Assembly (NCBI RefSeq): GCF_002355215.1
Contig: NZ_AP014612.1
Coordinates: 434,001 to 498,000 of the forward strand
From: Streptococcus troglodytae
Lineage (GTDB): Bacteria; Bacillota; Bacilli; Lactobacillales; Streptococcaceae
Direction of reading: 5' to 3'
Length of the DNA: 64,000 nt
In this document: positions 9,449-21,370 of the stretch, in pieces
Layout of the letters: every line of letters starts with the position of its first letter
Position numbering within the stretch: the first letter of the stretch is position 1
Translations under genes and position numbers: made by a program
Notes under the pieces: model-generated
The model's input: only the letters and a program-made list of their open reading frames with translations
Databases searched by the model: none
Told to the model about the DNA's origin: nothing

Positions 9449-9491
9449 TATAATGGATTTTGTTATTGAATTATTTTAAGATATATTTAAA
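9449..9491 (+). promoter_or_regulatory. dlt operon promoter region with a CiaR-like direct repeat
   Basis: TATAAT at 9449-9454 is the best -10 before dltX. Downstream, TTTAAG at 9475, five bases, then TTTAAA at 9486 matches the streptococcal CiaR consensus TTTAAG-N5-TTTAAG at 11 of 12 positions. The box sits after, not before, the obvious -10, so its role is uncertain. Confidence 0.35.
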
Positions 9492-9535
9492 TAAAGTATG
9501 GCAATCTGAATAAGGAGGCTGTTTGATAAATTAAG

Positions 9536-9666
9536 ATGAAAAAACGAAGGACGCTCTATAAATTTTTATTACAAACTTTATTTTATTCCGTTATATTTTT
9601 AATTTTACTCTATTTTTTAGTTACCTTGGTCAAGGTCAGGGTGAATTTATCTACAACGAATTTTAG
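9536..9666 (+). CDS. dltX: D-alanyl-lipoteichoic acid biosynthesis protein DltX, frame broken once
   Basis: This small membrane peptide precedes dltA. The ATG at 9536 opens a frame rich in basic then hydrophobic residues (MKKRRTLYKFLLQTLFYSVI). Adding one T to the T6 run at 9613-9618 switches it to a frame ending GQGEFIYNEF and a stop at 9666. The FIYNEF C-terminus is the hallmark of DltX, a roughly 50-residue single-pass protein that works with DltB and DltD in carrying D-alanine across the membrane. The reconstructed length is 43 residues. AGGAGG lies 18 bases upstream, further than ideal. dltA starts 9 bases after the stop. Confidence 0.88.
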
Positions 9667-9675
9667 GAAGTAACA

Positions 9676-11221
9676 ATGGCTAATAAAAAATAAAAGATAT
9701 GATTGCAACAATTGAAGAATTTGCTCAAGAACAGGCAGAATTTCCGGTTTATAATGTTTTAGGAGAAATCCATACCTATGGAGGACTAAAAGCGGATTCT
9801 GATTCGTTTGCTGCCTATCTTGATCGGTTAGGCTTACCGGAAAAATCGCCAGTAATTGTCTTTGGCGGACAGGAATATGCTATGTTGGCTAGTTTTGTTG
9901 GACTGACCAAATCAGGGCATGCCTATATTCCGATCGATCATCATTCAGCACTGGAGCGTATTGAAGCTATTTTAGAGGTAGCAGAACCAAGTTTAATTAT
10001 TGCTATTAGTGATTTCCCAATTGACAATCTTCAAATCCCAGTAATTCAGTATGGTCAATTAGAAGAGATTTTTAAGCAAAAGGTATCTTATCAAATTGAT
10101 CATGCGGTTAAGGGAGATGATACTTACTACATTATCTTTACCTCAGGGACAACTGGTAAACCTAAAGGAGTACAGATTTCACATAACAATCTGCTTAGTT
10201 TTACTAATTGGATGATTAGTGCAGAAGCTTTTGCAATACCTCATAGGCCGCAAATGCTGGCACAGCCGCCTTACTCTTTTGATTTGTCAGTGATGTATTG
10301 GGCACCAACATTGGCTTTAGGCGGAACCCTTTTTGCTCTTCCTAAAGAAATAACCGCAGATTTCAAACAATTATTTACAACTATTAACCAATTACCCATT
10401 GGTGTGTGGACATCAACACCTTCCTTTGTTGATATGGCTATGCTGTCAGATGACTTTAATGCACAGCAATTGCCTCATTTAACTCATTTCTATTTTGACG
10501 GAGAAGAGTTGACGGTTAAGACGGCTAAAAAATTGCGTCAACGTTTTCCGCAAGCAAGAATTGTCAACGCTTATGGACCAACAGAAGCAACTGTTGCTTT
10601 ATCAGCTTTAGCTGTCACTGATGAAATGCTTGAGACATGCAGGCGTCTGCCGATTGGCTATACAAAACCAGATTCGCCAACTTTTATTATTGATGAGTCA
10701 GGTCATAAACTGGCAAATGGTCAGCAAGGAGAGATTATTGTTTCCGGTCCGGCAGTCTCTAAGGGGTATCTCAATAATCCTGAACGAACAGCAGCAGCTT
10801 TCTTTGAATTTGAAGGTTTGCCAGCTTATCATACTGGTGATTTAGGAAGTATGACAGATGAAGGTCTCTTGCTCTATGGCGGTCGTATGGATTTTCAGAT
10901 TAAATTCAATGGCTATCGTATTGAGTTGGAAGAAGTCTCTCAAAATCTTAACAAATCGCAATATATCGCATCTGCTGTGGCTGTTCCGCGTTATAATAAA
11001 GAACATAAAGTACAAAATCTTGTGGCTTATGTTGTCTTAAAAGATGGTATAGAAGAGCAATTTGAGAGAGCGCTTGACATTACCAAGGCTATTAAGGCTG
11101 ATTTGCAAGATGTTATGATGGCCTACATGATGCCTTCTAAGTTTTTGTACTGTAAAGATTTACCTTTAACACCTAATGGTAAAATTGATATTAAAGGTCT
11201 GATGAGTGAGGTAAACAAAAA

Positions 11222-11225
<4 letters not shown>
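9676..11225 (+). CDS. dltA: D-alanine--poly(phosphoribitol) ligase DltA, frame broken once
   Basis: This adenylating enzyme activates D-alanine with ATP and loads it onto DltC. The visible AMP-binding motifs are [11 protein letters not shown] near residue 153, the [10 protein letters not shown] block, YHTGDLG, and the C-terminal lysine in PNGKIDIKG. The ATG at 9676 has AGGAAG upstream and stops after five codons. One extra A in the A6 run at 9685-9690 gives [19 protein letters not shown] in frame with the main ORF, about 516 residues, the normal length. The stop overlaps the dltB start, as in other streptococcal dlt operons. Confidence 0.93.
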
Positions 11226-13991
<2,766 letters not shown>

Positions 13992-14052
13992 GGTCCCTTT
14001 GCCTAATGAAATCAAATTTGATAAAATGAGAGGAAGAAAAGAGGTAATTGTT

Positions 14053-14984
14053 ATGTCTAAAATTTTAGTTTTGGCCATCAAAATCCCGATTCAGATGCAA
14101 TCGGTTCATCAATGGCTTATGCATATTTGAAACGTCAACTTGGCGTAGATGCTCAAGCAGTAGCTTTAGGAAAGCCAAATGAGGAGACAGCTTTTGTACT
14201 TGACTATTTTGGTGTTCAAGCACCGCCTGTTGTTAAATCAGCTCAAGCAGAAGGTGCCAAACAAGTCATCTTAACAGATCATAATGAATTTCAGCAATCT
14301 ATCGCAGATATCCGCGACGTTGAAGTTGTTGAAGTTGTGGATCACCATCGTGTCGCTAATTTTGAAACAGCAAATCCTCTTTATATGCGTCTAGAACCAG
14401 TTGGTTCTGCTTCATCAATCGTTTATCGACTTTACAAAGAAAATGGTGTTGCTATTCCTAAGAAAATTGCAGGATTGATGCTGTCAGGTTTGATTTCAGA
14501 TACACTTCTTTTGAAATCCCCAACAACTCATGCCTCTGATCCAGCTGTGGCAGAAGATTTAGCTAAAATTGCTGGTGTTGACTTGCAAGAATATGGTTTG
14601 GCTATGCTTAAGGCTGGTACTAATTTAGCAAGTAAAACGGCTGCGGAACTCGTTGATATTGATGCGAAAACATTTGAACTCAATGGCAATCAAGTACGTG
14701 TAGCTCAAGTCAATACGGTTGATATCGATGAAGTTTTGGAACGTCAAACTGAAATTGAAGAAGCTATTAAAGCCTCACAAGCAGCTAATGGATACTCTGA
14801 TTTTGTCTTGATGATTACTGATATTTTAAATTCAAACTCAGAAATTTTGGCCTTAGGCAATAACACAGATAAAGTAGAAGCAGCCTTTAACTTTAAACTT
14901 GAAAATAACCATGCTTTCTTAGTAGGTGCCGTTTCTCGTAAGAAACAAGTTGTACCGCAATTGACAGAAAGTTTTAATGGGTAA
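14053..14984 (+). CDS. ppaC: Manganese-dependent inorganic pyrophosphatase, frame broken once
   Basis: This family II (DHH) pyrophosphatase hydrolyses PPi to two phosphates and drives biosynthetic reactions. One T added to the T4 run at 14069-14072 turns the start into [20 protein letters not shown], restoring the metal ligands H9, D13 and D15, and joins it to the main ORF for 310 residues. DHH is present in [12 protein letters not shown] and the C-terminal DHHA2 domain has the phosphate-binding SRKKQ. AGAGGTAA precedes the ATG. A terminator follows. Confidence 0.93.
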
Positions 14985-14994
14985 AAAATTTAAA

Positions 14995-15022
14995 TGAAAG
15001 ACGGTGAGAGCTGTCTTTTTTC
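14995..15022 (+). terminator. Terminator after ppaC
   Basis: The arms AAAGACGG and CTGTCTTT enclose a short loop and are followed by TTTTCTTT. Confidence 0.7.
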
Positions 15023-15174
15023 TTTGTAAACTTTTTTGGAGTACATTATAGATGAATCAATGCACTATTATTCTAATCTTTATTTCTTATAAAAAATGTG
15101 AAGAGACTATTTGTTGTTTTCCTACCTTAATTAGCCCTACTTTTATGGAAATTTAGTCTAGAAGACCGAATTTT

Positions 15175-15183
15175 TGCTATAAT
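15175..15183 (+). promoter_or_regulatory. Extended -10 promoter directly before the DUF1803 gene (leaderless candidate)
   Basis: TGCTATAAT is a perfect extended -10. The ATG at 15190 begins six bases after the hexamer, at the expected transcription start, and no ribosome binding site lies between. Confidence 0.6.
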
Positions 15184-15189
15184 ATTTTC

Positions 15190-15840
15190 ATGATTAAAAT
15201 TTATAATGGTAGCAAATTAACGCGTCAGCCATTTTTCATAAAACTTATCAACTATTTGCAGATACATGATGATGTCACTTTGCGGCAGATTAAGAAGGAT
15301 TTTGCTGATATTAAGAATTTAGAGCGCTCTATCGAAGATTATGTCCAAGCGGGTTACATTTTACGCAAAAATAAGCGTTATGATAATGCTTTTAAACTGT
15401 TAGAGACCCTTGATGGTTTGACACTGGATAGTCAGATTTTTGTAGATGACCAGTCATCTATTTATCAAGATCTGTTAGCCTTAACTTTTGAGACTTATTT
15501 GTCTAACCAGACAAATGCGGCACTCATCATTGAGAAAACAGATATTAGCAGGGATTCCTTAACTCTGTTCAACTACTTTTTTAAACTCAGCGGGAATCTG
15601 TCTCTCTCAAGAGAACAAGAGCCGCTCTACCATTTGTTGGGCGATGTCAATCAGGAGTATGCCCTCAAGTACATGACCACTTTTCTCTTGAAATTTGGTC
15701 GTAAGGCTATGGTCAAACAGAAACGCCCTGATATTTTTGTGCAAGCCTTAGTACTTTTAGGCTATTTGGAACAAATAGACGAGCAGAGTTATCGTTTGAA
15801 GATGACTTTTGATAAGGAAAAATTGATTTTCGCATCATAA
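15190..15840 (+). CDS. DUF1803 family protein
   Basis: This 216-residue soluble protein belongs to the streptococcal DUF1803 family, commonly found just after ppaC. It has no signal peptide or membrane segment. The N-terminal third (residues ~10-60) is helical and resembles a winged-helix-like module (YLQIHDDVTLRQIKKDF ... YVQAGYILRKNKRY), which is only an impression. Function is unknown. The start is firm because no other in-frame Met lies near and family members begin MIxIYNxxKLTRxPF. It appears to be translated from a leaderless mRNA. Confidence 0.8.
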   Translation: MIKIYNGSKLTRQPFFIKLINYLQIHDDVTLRQIKKDFADIKNLERSIEDYVQAGYILRKNKRYDNAFKLLETLDGLTLDSQIFVDDQSSIYQDLLALTFETYLSNQTNAALIIEKTDISRDSLTLFNYFFKLSGNLSLSREQEPLYHLLGDVNQEYALKYMTTFLLKFGRKAMVKQKRPDIFVQALVLLGYLEQIDEQSYRLKMTFDKEKLIFAS

Positions 15841-15878
15841 AGTCTCTCTTTTATCATTTTTAAGAGCAATAGAGGAAA

Positions 15879-16835
15879 ATGAAATTAGAAAGATGGTTGG
15901 CTATTTTATCCCTACTTTCAGATAGAAATAGGATAACAGCTAAAGAACTAGCAGAAAAATTTGAGGTGTCCAAACGGACTATTTATCGAGATTTAGAAAG
16001 CCTTAATCAAGCAGGAATTCCCATTGTTTCTTATGCTGGTCGCAGCGGTGGACTTTCGCTGATGAAAAACTATCAAATAGACAAGCGTATCTTATCAAAA
16101 GCAGATACTAAAAATCTTTACTCTGCTTTAAAGGGCTTGCAAAGCATTAAGCAGCAGCCAGAATTGATTGCCTTGATAGCAAAACTTCTGCCTGAAGGGA
16201 AGAGTAATCCTTTAGCAGATTATGATATCAATTTTTCTTCTTGGTATGCTGACAGCCTTATTCAAAAGAAAATTGAAATACTGCAAAAGGCTATTGAAGA
16301 AAGAATTTGTGTTTTATTGGATTATATTTCAAGTTCTGGCAGAAGGAGGCGTAAAATTGAGCCCTATCAATTAGTTTTTAAAGATTCAGCCTGGTATCTG
16401 CATGCCTTTTGTCATAAACGACAGGCTTTTCGTCTTTTTAAACTGCGGCGTATGGTATCTTTAATCTTGCTAGAAGAAAAATTTACAGGACGTCCTTATC
16501 CAGCTTTAACATTAAAGAGCATTGCTTATTCTGATTTTTCTTTAGAACCTGTTGAAGGTTATGACAAGGTTGTTTTAACTTATCATCCTGAGGATGCCTT
16601 TGCTATAACCAAAGTGATGGATGCTTCTATACTGGCTGCTTCTGAAAAAGAAGGCATGATTACTTTTTATACGTCAAATTTAGCTATGGCTTGTGATTTA
16701 GTCTTTCAATTACTAACAAAGGTCAGCGTTCTTGCACCAATTGAATTGCAGCAGTTAGTTGAGAAAAAATTGGACAAAATTAAATCATTCTATAAAAGGT
16801 GTCATAAGGTTGTCATCTTTTTTAGGTTATACTAA
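15879..16835 (+). CDS. HTH and WYL-domain transcriptional regulator
   Basis: The protein has an N-terminal HTH_11 winged helix (ITAKELAEKFEVSKRTIYRDLESL, residues ~19-41) and a WYL ligand-sensing domain from about residue 140 (LLDYISSSGRRRRKIEPYQLVFKDSAWYLHAFC). Such YafY/YobV-like regulators usually act on neighbouring genes. It probably controls the DJ-1, VOC, SAP and PEBP genes that follow. GAGGAAA precedes the ATG. As written it ends SFYKRCHKVVIFFRLY; one more A in the A4 run at 16794-16797 would end it at FYKKVS (stop 16807), clearing the promoter-like DNA of the next gene. A direct repeat TGTCATAAGGTTGTCA at 16800-16815 could be an operator. Confidence 0.85.
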   Translation: MKLERWLAILSLLSDRNRITAKELAEKFEVSKRTIYRDLESLNQAGIPIVSYAGRSGGLSLMKNYQIDKRILSKADTKNLYSALKGLQSIKQQPELIALIAKLLPEGKSNPLADYDINFSSWYADSLIQKKIEILQKAIEERICVLLDYISSSGRRRRKIEPYQLVFKDSAWYLHAFCHKRQAFRLFKLRRMVSLILLEEKFTGRPYPALTLKSIAYSDFSLEPVEGYDKVVLTYHPEDAFAITKVMDASILAASEKEGMITFYTSNLAMACDLVFQLLTKVSVLAPIELQQLVEKKLDKIKSFYKRCHKVVIFFRLY

Positions 16836-16865
16836 TAGGTGATAAAAGAGAAAGTAGGTAGGATA

Positions 16866-17441
16866 ATGAAAAATGAAATTCTTGTTTATGTATTTGATGG
16901 TTATGCAGACTGGGAACCAGCTTATGTTTGCTCGGAATTAAATAGGCAGGACAGTCCCTTTCAGATTAAAACCATTAGTTTAGACAAGCAGCCTAAAAAA
17001 TCCATGGGTGGTTTTTGCGTGCTTCCTGACTATGATATTTCCAACTATCCTAAGGAATTTAAACTGCTAATTATCCTTGGTGGGGACAGTTGGTTGGCAG
17101 GGAGAAATACTGAAATCTTACCTGTAGTAGATTATGCGATTCGCCACCAAATATCAGTTGCTGCTATTTGTGCCGCTACCAATTTTTTAGCTGAAAATGG
17201 CTATTTAGACCATGTTAAGCACACTGGCAATAGCCTTGAATTTATGAAAAAGCAGGCTCCTCATTATCGCGGAGAAGACTTTTATGTAGAAGAACAGGCA
17301 GTCAGTGATGGTGGTATTGTGACAGCAAATGGGACAGCAGCCTTAGAATTTGCTAGAGAAATTCTCTTGTTACTAAATATTAAAAATCCTCAGGAAATAG
17401 AGGAATGGTACCATTTTAATAAAGTGGGTTTTTATCATTAA
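16866..17441 (+). CDS. DJ-1/PfpI family protein
   Basis: This protein of about 191 residues is in the type 1 glutamine amidotransferase-like (DJ-1/PfpI) superfamily. The putative nucleophile elbow is AAICAATNFLAENG with Cys near residue 104; the acidic residue is in YVFDGYADWEPAYV. Members include glyoxalase III, protein deglycases and peptidases, and the specific activity cannot be told here. I chose the ATG at 16866, which has GGTAGGAT upstream, over a GTG at 16839. The gene sits in the WYL-regulated cluster between the regulator and a VOC protein. Confidence 0.8.
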   Translation: MKNEILVYVFDGYADWEPAYVCSELNRQDSPFQIKTISLDKQPKKSMGGFCVLPDYDISNYPKEFKLLIILGGDSWLAGRNTEILPVVDYAIRHQISVAAICAATNFLAENGYLDHVKHTGNSLEFMKKQAPHYRGEDFYVEEQAVSDGGIVTANGTAALEFAREILLLLNIKNPQEIEEWYHFNKVGFYH

Positions 17442-17501
17442 ACAGCTTTTAATATCATCTTATTTTGAAAAAATGTATAATAAAGGGGAGGAGTCATTAC
17501 T

Positions 17502-17876
17502 ATGATTGATCATTTCGGCATTACCGTACAAGATTTAGAAAAGAGCAAAGCCTTTTATCAGGCAACCTTAGCACCTTTAGGCTATGAACTAAGGATTGAC
17601 AATTCTTTCGGTGCTAGTTTTGCAGAAGTCCGCAGTGCAGATCCTGCAGGAGATTTTTGGCTTGGATCAGGAGAAAAGTTCCCGCCAATGCATTTTGCTT
17701 TCAATGCCCAAACACGAGAAGAAGTGAGAGCTTTTTATCAAGCTGGTTTGAAGGCAGGGGCTCTTGATAATGGTGCTCCAGGCATCAGAGAAAATTACCA
17801 TCTCAATTATTACGCGGCTTTCTTGATTGACCCAGATGGCAATAACATTGAAGCTGTTTGTCATAAAAAGGAGTAG
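17502..17876 (+). CDS. VOC (glyoxalase/bleomycin resistance) family protein
   Basis: This 124-residue two-repeat VOC-fold protein starts MIDHFGITVQDLEKSKAFYQ, with the first metal-ligand-type His at position 4, and ends FLIDPDGNNIEAVCH with the Glu ligand position. Length and motifs match small VOC enzymes (glyoxalases, thiol transferases, isomerases); substrate unknown. A TATAAT at 17476-17481 and GGGGAGGAG give it its own promoter and ribosome binding site. The SAP-domain gene begins four bases later. Confidence 0.85.
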   Translation: MIDHFGITVQDLEKSKAFYQATLAPLGYELRIDNSFGASFAEVRSADPAGDFWLGSGEKFPPMHFAFNAQTREEVRAFYQAGLKAGALDNGAPGIRENYHLNYYAAFLIDPDGNNIEAVCHKKE

Positions 17877-17879
17877 ATT

Positions 17880-18497
17880 GTGGTTAAGCGTCCTGATTTT
17901 TTCCAGATTAAAACCTATGAAGAGTTTTGCAAGTATTATTGGTATCAGAAAGAATTGTTGCATATTTGTCAGCAACTGGACTGTGCACATTGGGGAACAA
18001 AGCAGGAATTAAACGATAGGATAAAGGCTTATTTTGCAGGAGAACCAATGAAAGAAGTTGAAAGGAAGACTAAGCCTTTTAAACCAAAAGCGACACAAGA
18101 GCTCAGCTTATCCAGTTCTTTGCTGCTGTGTGGCTTTGCCTTTAATCAAACGTTTAGGACTTATTTTGCCCAACAGACTGGCGTTGAACCTTTTAAATTC
18201 ACTGCGGATATGGCAGCAGCATGGCGGAAAGTCAAGGCAGAAAATGATCTTAGTTTTACCGTCCAAGATCTTTTGGATGTTTATACTGGAAAATCTGATT
18301 ACGCAAGATATGATAATCGTTCTTGCCAATGGAATCAATTTTACAAGGATTTTTGTGCAGATAAAAAGACTAAAGGGATTAAAAATAAAATGAAAGCCGC
18401 TTCCATTCTTTGGCAAGTTGTCAAAAAATCTGATCAAGCCAAGGTTTACTCATCGCAATTATGGGATAAGTATTCAAATTTGTTAGATAATGAATAA
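17880..18497 (+). CDS. SAP domain-containing protein
   Basis: This 205-residue soluble protein starts at GTG with AAAGGAG upstream. An N-terminal SAP-like helix-helix region is seen at residues ~12-55 (YEEFCKYYWYQKELLHICQQL ... WGTKQELNDRIKAYF); SAP motifs usually bind nucleic acid. The rest (residues ~75-205) resembles the C-terminal part of streptococcal and clostridial SAP-domain proteins of unknown function (FKFTADMAAAWRKVK, YDNRSCQWNQFYKDF). It is packed between the VOC and PEBP genes and probably co-transcribed. I infer possible nucleic acid binding only. Confidence 0.65.
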   Translation: MVKRPDFFQIKTYEEFCKYYWYQKELLHICQQLDCAHWGTKQELNDRIKAYFAGEPMKEVERKTKPFKPKATQELSLSSSLLLCGFAFNQTFRTYFAQQTGVEPFKFTADMAAAWRKVKAENDLSFTVQDLLDVYTGKSDYARYDNRSCQWNQFYKDFCADKKTKGIKNKMKAASILWQVVKKSDQAKVYSSQLWDKYSNLLDNE

Positions 18498-18522
18498 AGA
18501 AAGTAGAGAGGAGGTGTTTGTC

Positions 18523-19032
18523 ATGATAGAAAGATTAGACTTTATTTGCTCAACAATTCCTGAAGGTGGTGAATTTCCACTCGAACATACGGGCAAGGGA
18601 GAAGATAGATCACCTGAATTTTTTATCAAGAATCTTTCTCCTCATGCAAAAACACTTGCTATTACTTTAGAAGATTTGACACACCCTCTCAAAAGGGAAT
18701 TCACGCATTGGTTGATTTGGAATCTTCCTGCCTCTAGTCATATCAAGGCTAATATTTCTCATGGATTTGAAGTAGCAGATCCTCAAGAAGCTAGACAGGG
18801 CATAGCTTATGGTTGGCATCGTTATGCTGGTCCAAAACCACCGCTGGGTCAAAATCATAAGTATCGCTTTACCATTTACAGTCTAGATTGTTCCTTGAAT
18901 TTACATCGCTGGACAAGAAAAAGCAAGCTTTTAAAAGCAATGGAGGGGCATATTCTGCAAAAAGGACAGCTATCGGCTTCTTTTGGCAATAAAAAGATCT
19001 GGAATCAAAATTCCAGACCTCTTATGACGTAA
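18523..19032 (+). CDS. YbhB/YbcL-type phosphatidylethanolamine-binding protein (PEBP)
   Basis: This 169-residue protein has the PEBP/Raf-kinase-inhibitor-like fold, with the ligand-pocket signature in the DLTHPLKREFTHWLIWNLP region (residues ~48-66) and the GPKPPLGQNHKYRFTIYSLD block (~105-124). Bacterial members have no settled function. The ATG at 18523 follows AGGAGG at good spacing; an upstream in-frame start at 18490 overlaps the SAP gene and is less likely. It is the last gene of the cluster. Confidence 0.82.
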   Translation: MIERLDFICSTIPEGGEFPLEHTGKGEDRSPEFFIKNLSPHAKTLAITLEDLTHPLKREFTHWLIWNLPASSHIKANISHGFEVADPQEARQGIAYGWHRYAGPKPPLGQNHKYRFTIYSLDCSLNLHRWTRKSKLLKAMEGHILQKGQLSASFGNKKIWNQNSRPLMT

Positions 19033-19347
19033 GCAGTGTTTGCAAGACTTGTGCAGTCTTTTAGTTTATTTTTAATTACTTCGTTAGTTCGCTTTGTCGT
19101 ACTCCAGTATCCAGTACTGCCTGCAGCTCTGCGACGCAAGGAGGCGATTTTATCCGACAAAGCTAGTAAAGCAGCTAGGTAGTTCCATATAGTAGCTGCT
19201 GTTATTTTATGAACTGCTAAGCAGTTCATAAAATTTGCTGAGTTGTCTTCTACTAAAAGCAACCTAAAAGACTATAACAATCTTGGTTAAAAAACAAACT
19301 TAGTTTCATTATAGGACATGGTTATTAACATAAATAACCAGTCCTTT
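19033..19347. other. Intergenic stretch with hairpin DNA
   Basis: The 315 bases lie between convergent operons. An 85-codon minus-strand frame has implausible composition for a gene. A 31-base hairpin at 19204-19234 (ATTTTATGAACTGCT, one-base loop, complement) is the clearest element. Repeat-like words (TTCGTTAGTTCGC, GCAGCTCTGCGACGCAAGGAGGC) suggest a degenerate intergenic element. Confidence 0.45.
19204..19234. repeat. 31-base perfect hairpin
   Basis: Fifteen-base arms around a single A form a near-palindrome between the PEBP gene and the end of the iron-uptake operon. It could end transcription on either strand, although no T tract follows. Confidence 0.5.
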
Positions 19348-20352
19348 TTATTTTTCTATCCTTGTCATCAAATAAAGGAAATAAGGAGCCCCTAAAATAG
19401 AGACAATAAGCCCTGTTGGAATTCCCGTACCGATGAGAAAGACTCGCCCAATAGTATCGGCTGAGAGTAAGATCAACATACCAATCAACATCGCAGAGGG
19501 TAAGCTGATAAAGTGATTACTACCTAATAATTTTCTGGCAATATGTCCAGCAACTAAACCGATAAAGGTGATGTTTCCAACGAGGATAACACTGAGGGCA
19601 GCTAAACTAGTTGCAAGCGTCAAGGTTATCAGCCGCTCCTTTTGTAAGCGTAAACCCAAAGCCAAGGCTGTATGATCATTTAAATTCATAATATTTAAAG
19701 TTTGACTCCGACTGTAAGTCCAGATCCAGAGGGTAAATAATAATGGTGAAAGAATCATCAGTGTTGTCCAATTATCTCCACTGATTTGACCACTCAGCCA
19801 ATGAACAATATAATCAACTTTATAACGATTAACACTGCCAACAATTGAAACCATAGTTCCTGACAACATGGTAGAAACGCCGACTCCCGTAATAATCAAG
19901 CGTGTTGGGCTGATATTATTATTTTTCTGACGTGCAATGAGAAAGACAAGTAAAATAGTAAGGCAGCCGCCTAGCATAGCAATCACTGGTAAAAAACTAA
20001 TGACCAAGTGACTTTCAATATTAAGATAAGAAATGGTCAAGGTAATGACCATGCCAGCACCAGTATTAATCCCTAAAATTCCTGAATCGGCCAAGGGATT
20101 ATGAGTCAGGGTTTGCAACAACATGCCGCTTAGAGCAAGGGAGCCTCCTGCTAACAAACAAACTAAAATTCGTGGCAGACGAATATTGGTGATAATCATC
20201 ATCATAGCATCAGAGGAACGGCCTAGAAAAATGTCTAAAATATCAAAGACAGAAAAGCTAACTTGACCAATCGAAAGTGAGATAAGACTAAAGAGGGATA
20301 GTAAAAGGATTAACAATAGAAAAACGTGCCTTGCTTTTACGGAATTTTTCAT
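19348..20352 (-). CDS. FecCD-family iron-siderophore ABC permease (second subunit)
   Basis: This 334-residue permease has about nine to ten membrane helices. Family motifs include RLPRILVCLLAGGSLALSG near residue 52 and NPLADSGILGINTGAG near residue 85, where FecCD/BtuC-type subunits contact the ATPase and substrate channel, and GNITFIGLVAGHIARKLLG near residue 263. It pairs with the upstream permease, with a four-base overlap. Together with the ATPase and lipoprotein it imports ferric siderophore, haem or cobalamin; gene content favours siderophore. Confidence 0.88.
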   Translation of the reverse strand: MKNSVKARHVFLLLILLLSLFSLISLSIGQVSFSVFDILDIFLGRSSDAMMMIITNIRLPRILVCLLAGGSLALSGMLLQTLTHNPLADSGILGINTGAGMVITLTISYLNIESHLVISFLPVIAMLGGCLTILLVFLIARQKNNNISPTRLIITGVGVSTMLSGTMVSIVGSVNRYKVDYIVHWLSGQISGDNWTTLMILSPLLFTLWIWTYSRSQTLNIMNLNDHTALALGLRLQKERLITLTLATSLAALSVILVGNITFIGLVAGHIARKLLGSNHFISLPSAMLIGMLILLSADTIGRVFLIGTGIPTGLIVSILGAPYFLYLMTRIEK

Positions 20353-21361
20353 AATTGTCGCCCCCTTCTAATCAGCCACAAGAAACATGGTAGGCCAATG
20401 ATGCTGATGACAGTGCTGAGTGGTGCCTCATAGCCCGGATTAAGTGTCCGACAAACCAAATCAACCCAGAGCATAAATGTTGCTCCTAAAAAGGCTGTTA
20501 GAGGAAGAATATAACGGTAATTTCTACCGATAAACATCCTGATAAAATGCGGAATAATTAAACCAATAAAAGCCAAAGACCCAACTAGGGCAACAGCAGA
20601 AGCGGATAGAATTAAGACTAATCCTAAAAGAAAGGCAGTCATCATAAAAGTCCTTTGTCCAAGGGATTTAGCGACGGTTTCGTTGAGACTCAAGATGGTT
20701 AATTGGTGGGCAAAAAGTTGGGCTAAGATCAAACCGATCAGGATAAAAGGAGCAATGATTTTAATCATATTCCAGTTAATGGCAACTAAACCACCAGCCT
20801 GCCAACCAATAACGGAAGTAGATAAATTGAAGTAAATGGTAATAGCCTGTCCAAAAGCATTAAAAAGTGTTGCAATCATGGCGCCAGCTAAAATAAGCCG
20901 CAATTGATTATAGCCCTTTCTAGGTGAGTAGGACAGAGAAAAGACTAAAAGAGCCGCCAGAGTTGCTCCTAAAAGGCATAGTAAAAGAATAAAACTGTAG
21001 TGCAAATGTCTAAAGAAAGCATAGCCAATGATCAAAGCCAAACCAGCACCAGCATTGATTCCTAATAGCCCGGGATCAGCAATAGGATTCCTAGTGATCC
21101 CCTGCATCATGCTGCCAGCAACTGCCATGGCAGCACCAACTAAAAGAGCTGCTGTAATGCGTGGTATTCTAATATCAATAACGACATCCTGGACCTTAGA
21201 AGATGTCAAAGGATGACTTAAAACTTTAATCAAGGCCTTGTTCGTGTAGTTAATAGCACCAAGTTTTAAGCTAAGATAAAGGCCAGTGATAAAAAGCAAA
21301 GTTATGATGAAAAAACAAGCCAAAAGTGTTTTGGCTTAATTTCTTGAGCAAGTTTTTTCAT
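20349..21361 (-). CDS. FecCD-family iron-siderophore ABC permease (first subunit), frame broken once
   Basis: This BtuC/FecCD-type permease has RIPRITAALLVGAAMAVAG and NPIADPGLLGINAGAGLAL. The long open frame begins inside the first helix. One base added to the A6 run at 21310-21315 (T6 on the coding strand) extends it to an ATG at 21361 reading MKKLAQEIKPKHFWLVFFII, giving 337 residues. It ends inside the next permease gene by four bases. The start lies nine bases after the lipoprotein stop. Confidence 0.86.
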
Positions 21362-21370
21362 TACTTACTC

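Larger units (their letters stand above)
8742..9535. other. 794-bp gene-poor stretch between pflA and dltX
   Basis: I see no convincing gene here. A 63-codon minus-strand frame (9053-9244) and a minus-strand stretch near 9245-9330 reading EKLEAALSKKQVSSILLDLF in another frame look like fragments of a decayed gene. The stretch holds a 28-bp palindrome at 9143-9170 and ends in the dlt promoter region (TATAAT at 9449-9454, CiaR-like box at 9475-9491, AGGAGG at 9512-9517). Confidence 0.5.

Noticed and set aside
19005..19262. 85-codon minus-strand ORF after the PEBP gene
   Set aside because: It runs through a 31-base hairpin and repeat-like DNA and overlaps the PEBP stop; composition is not protein-like.
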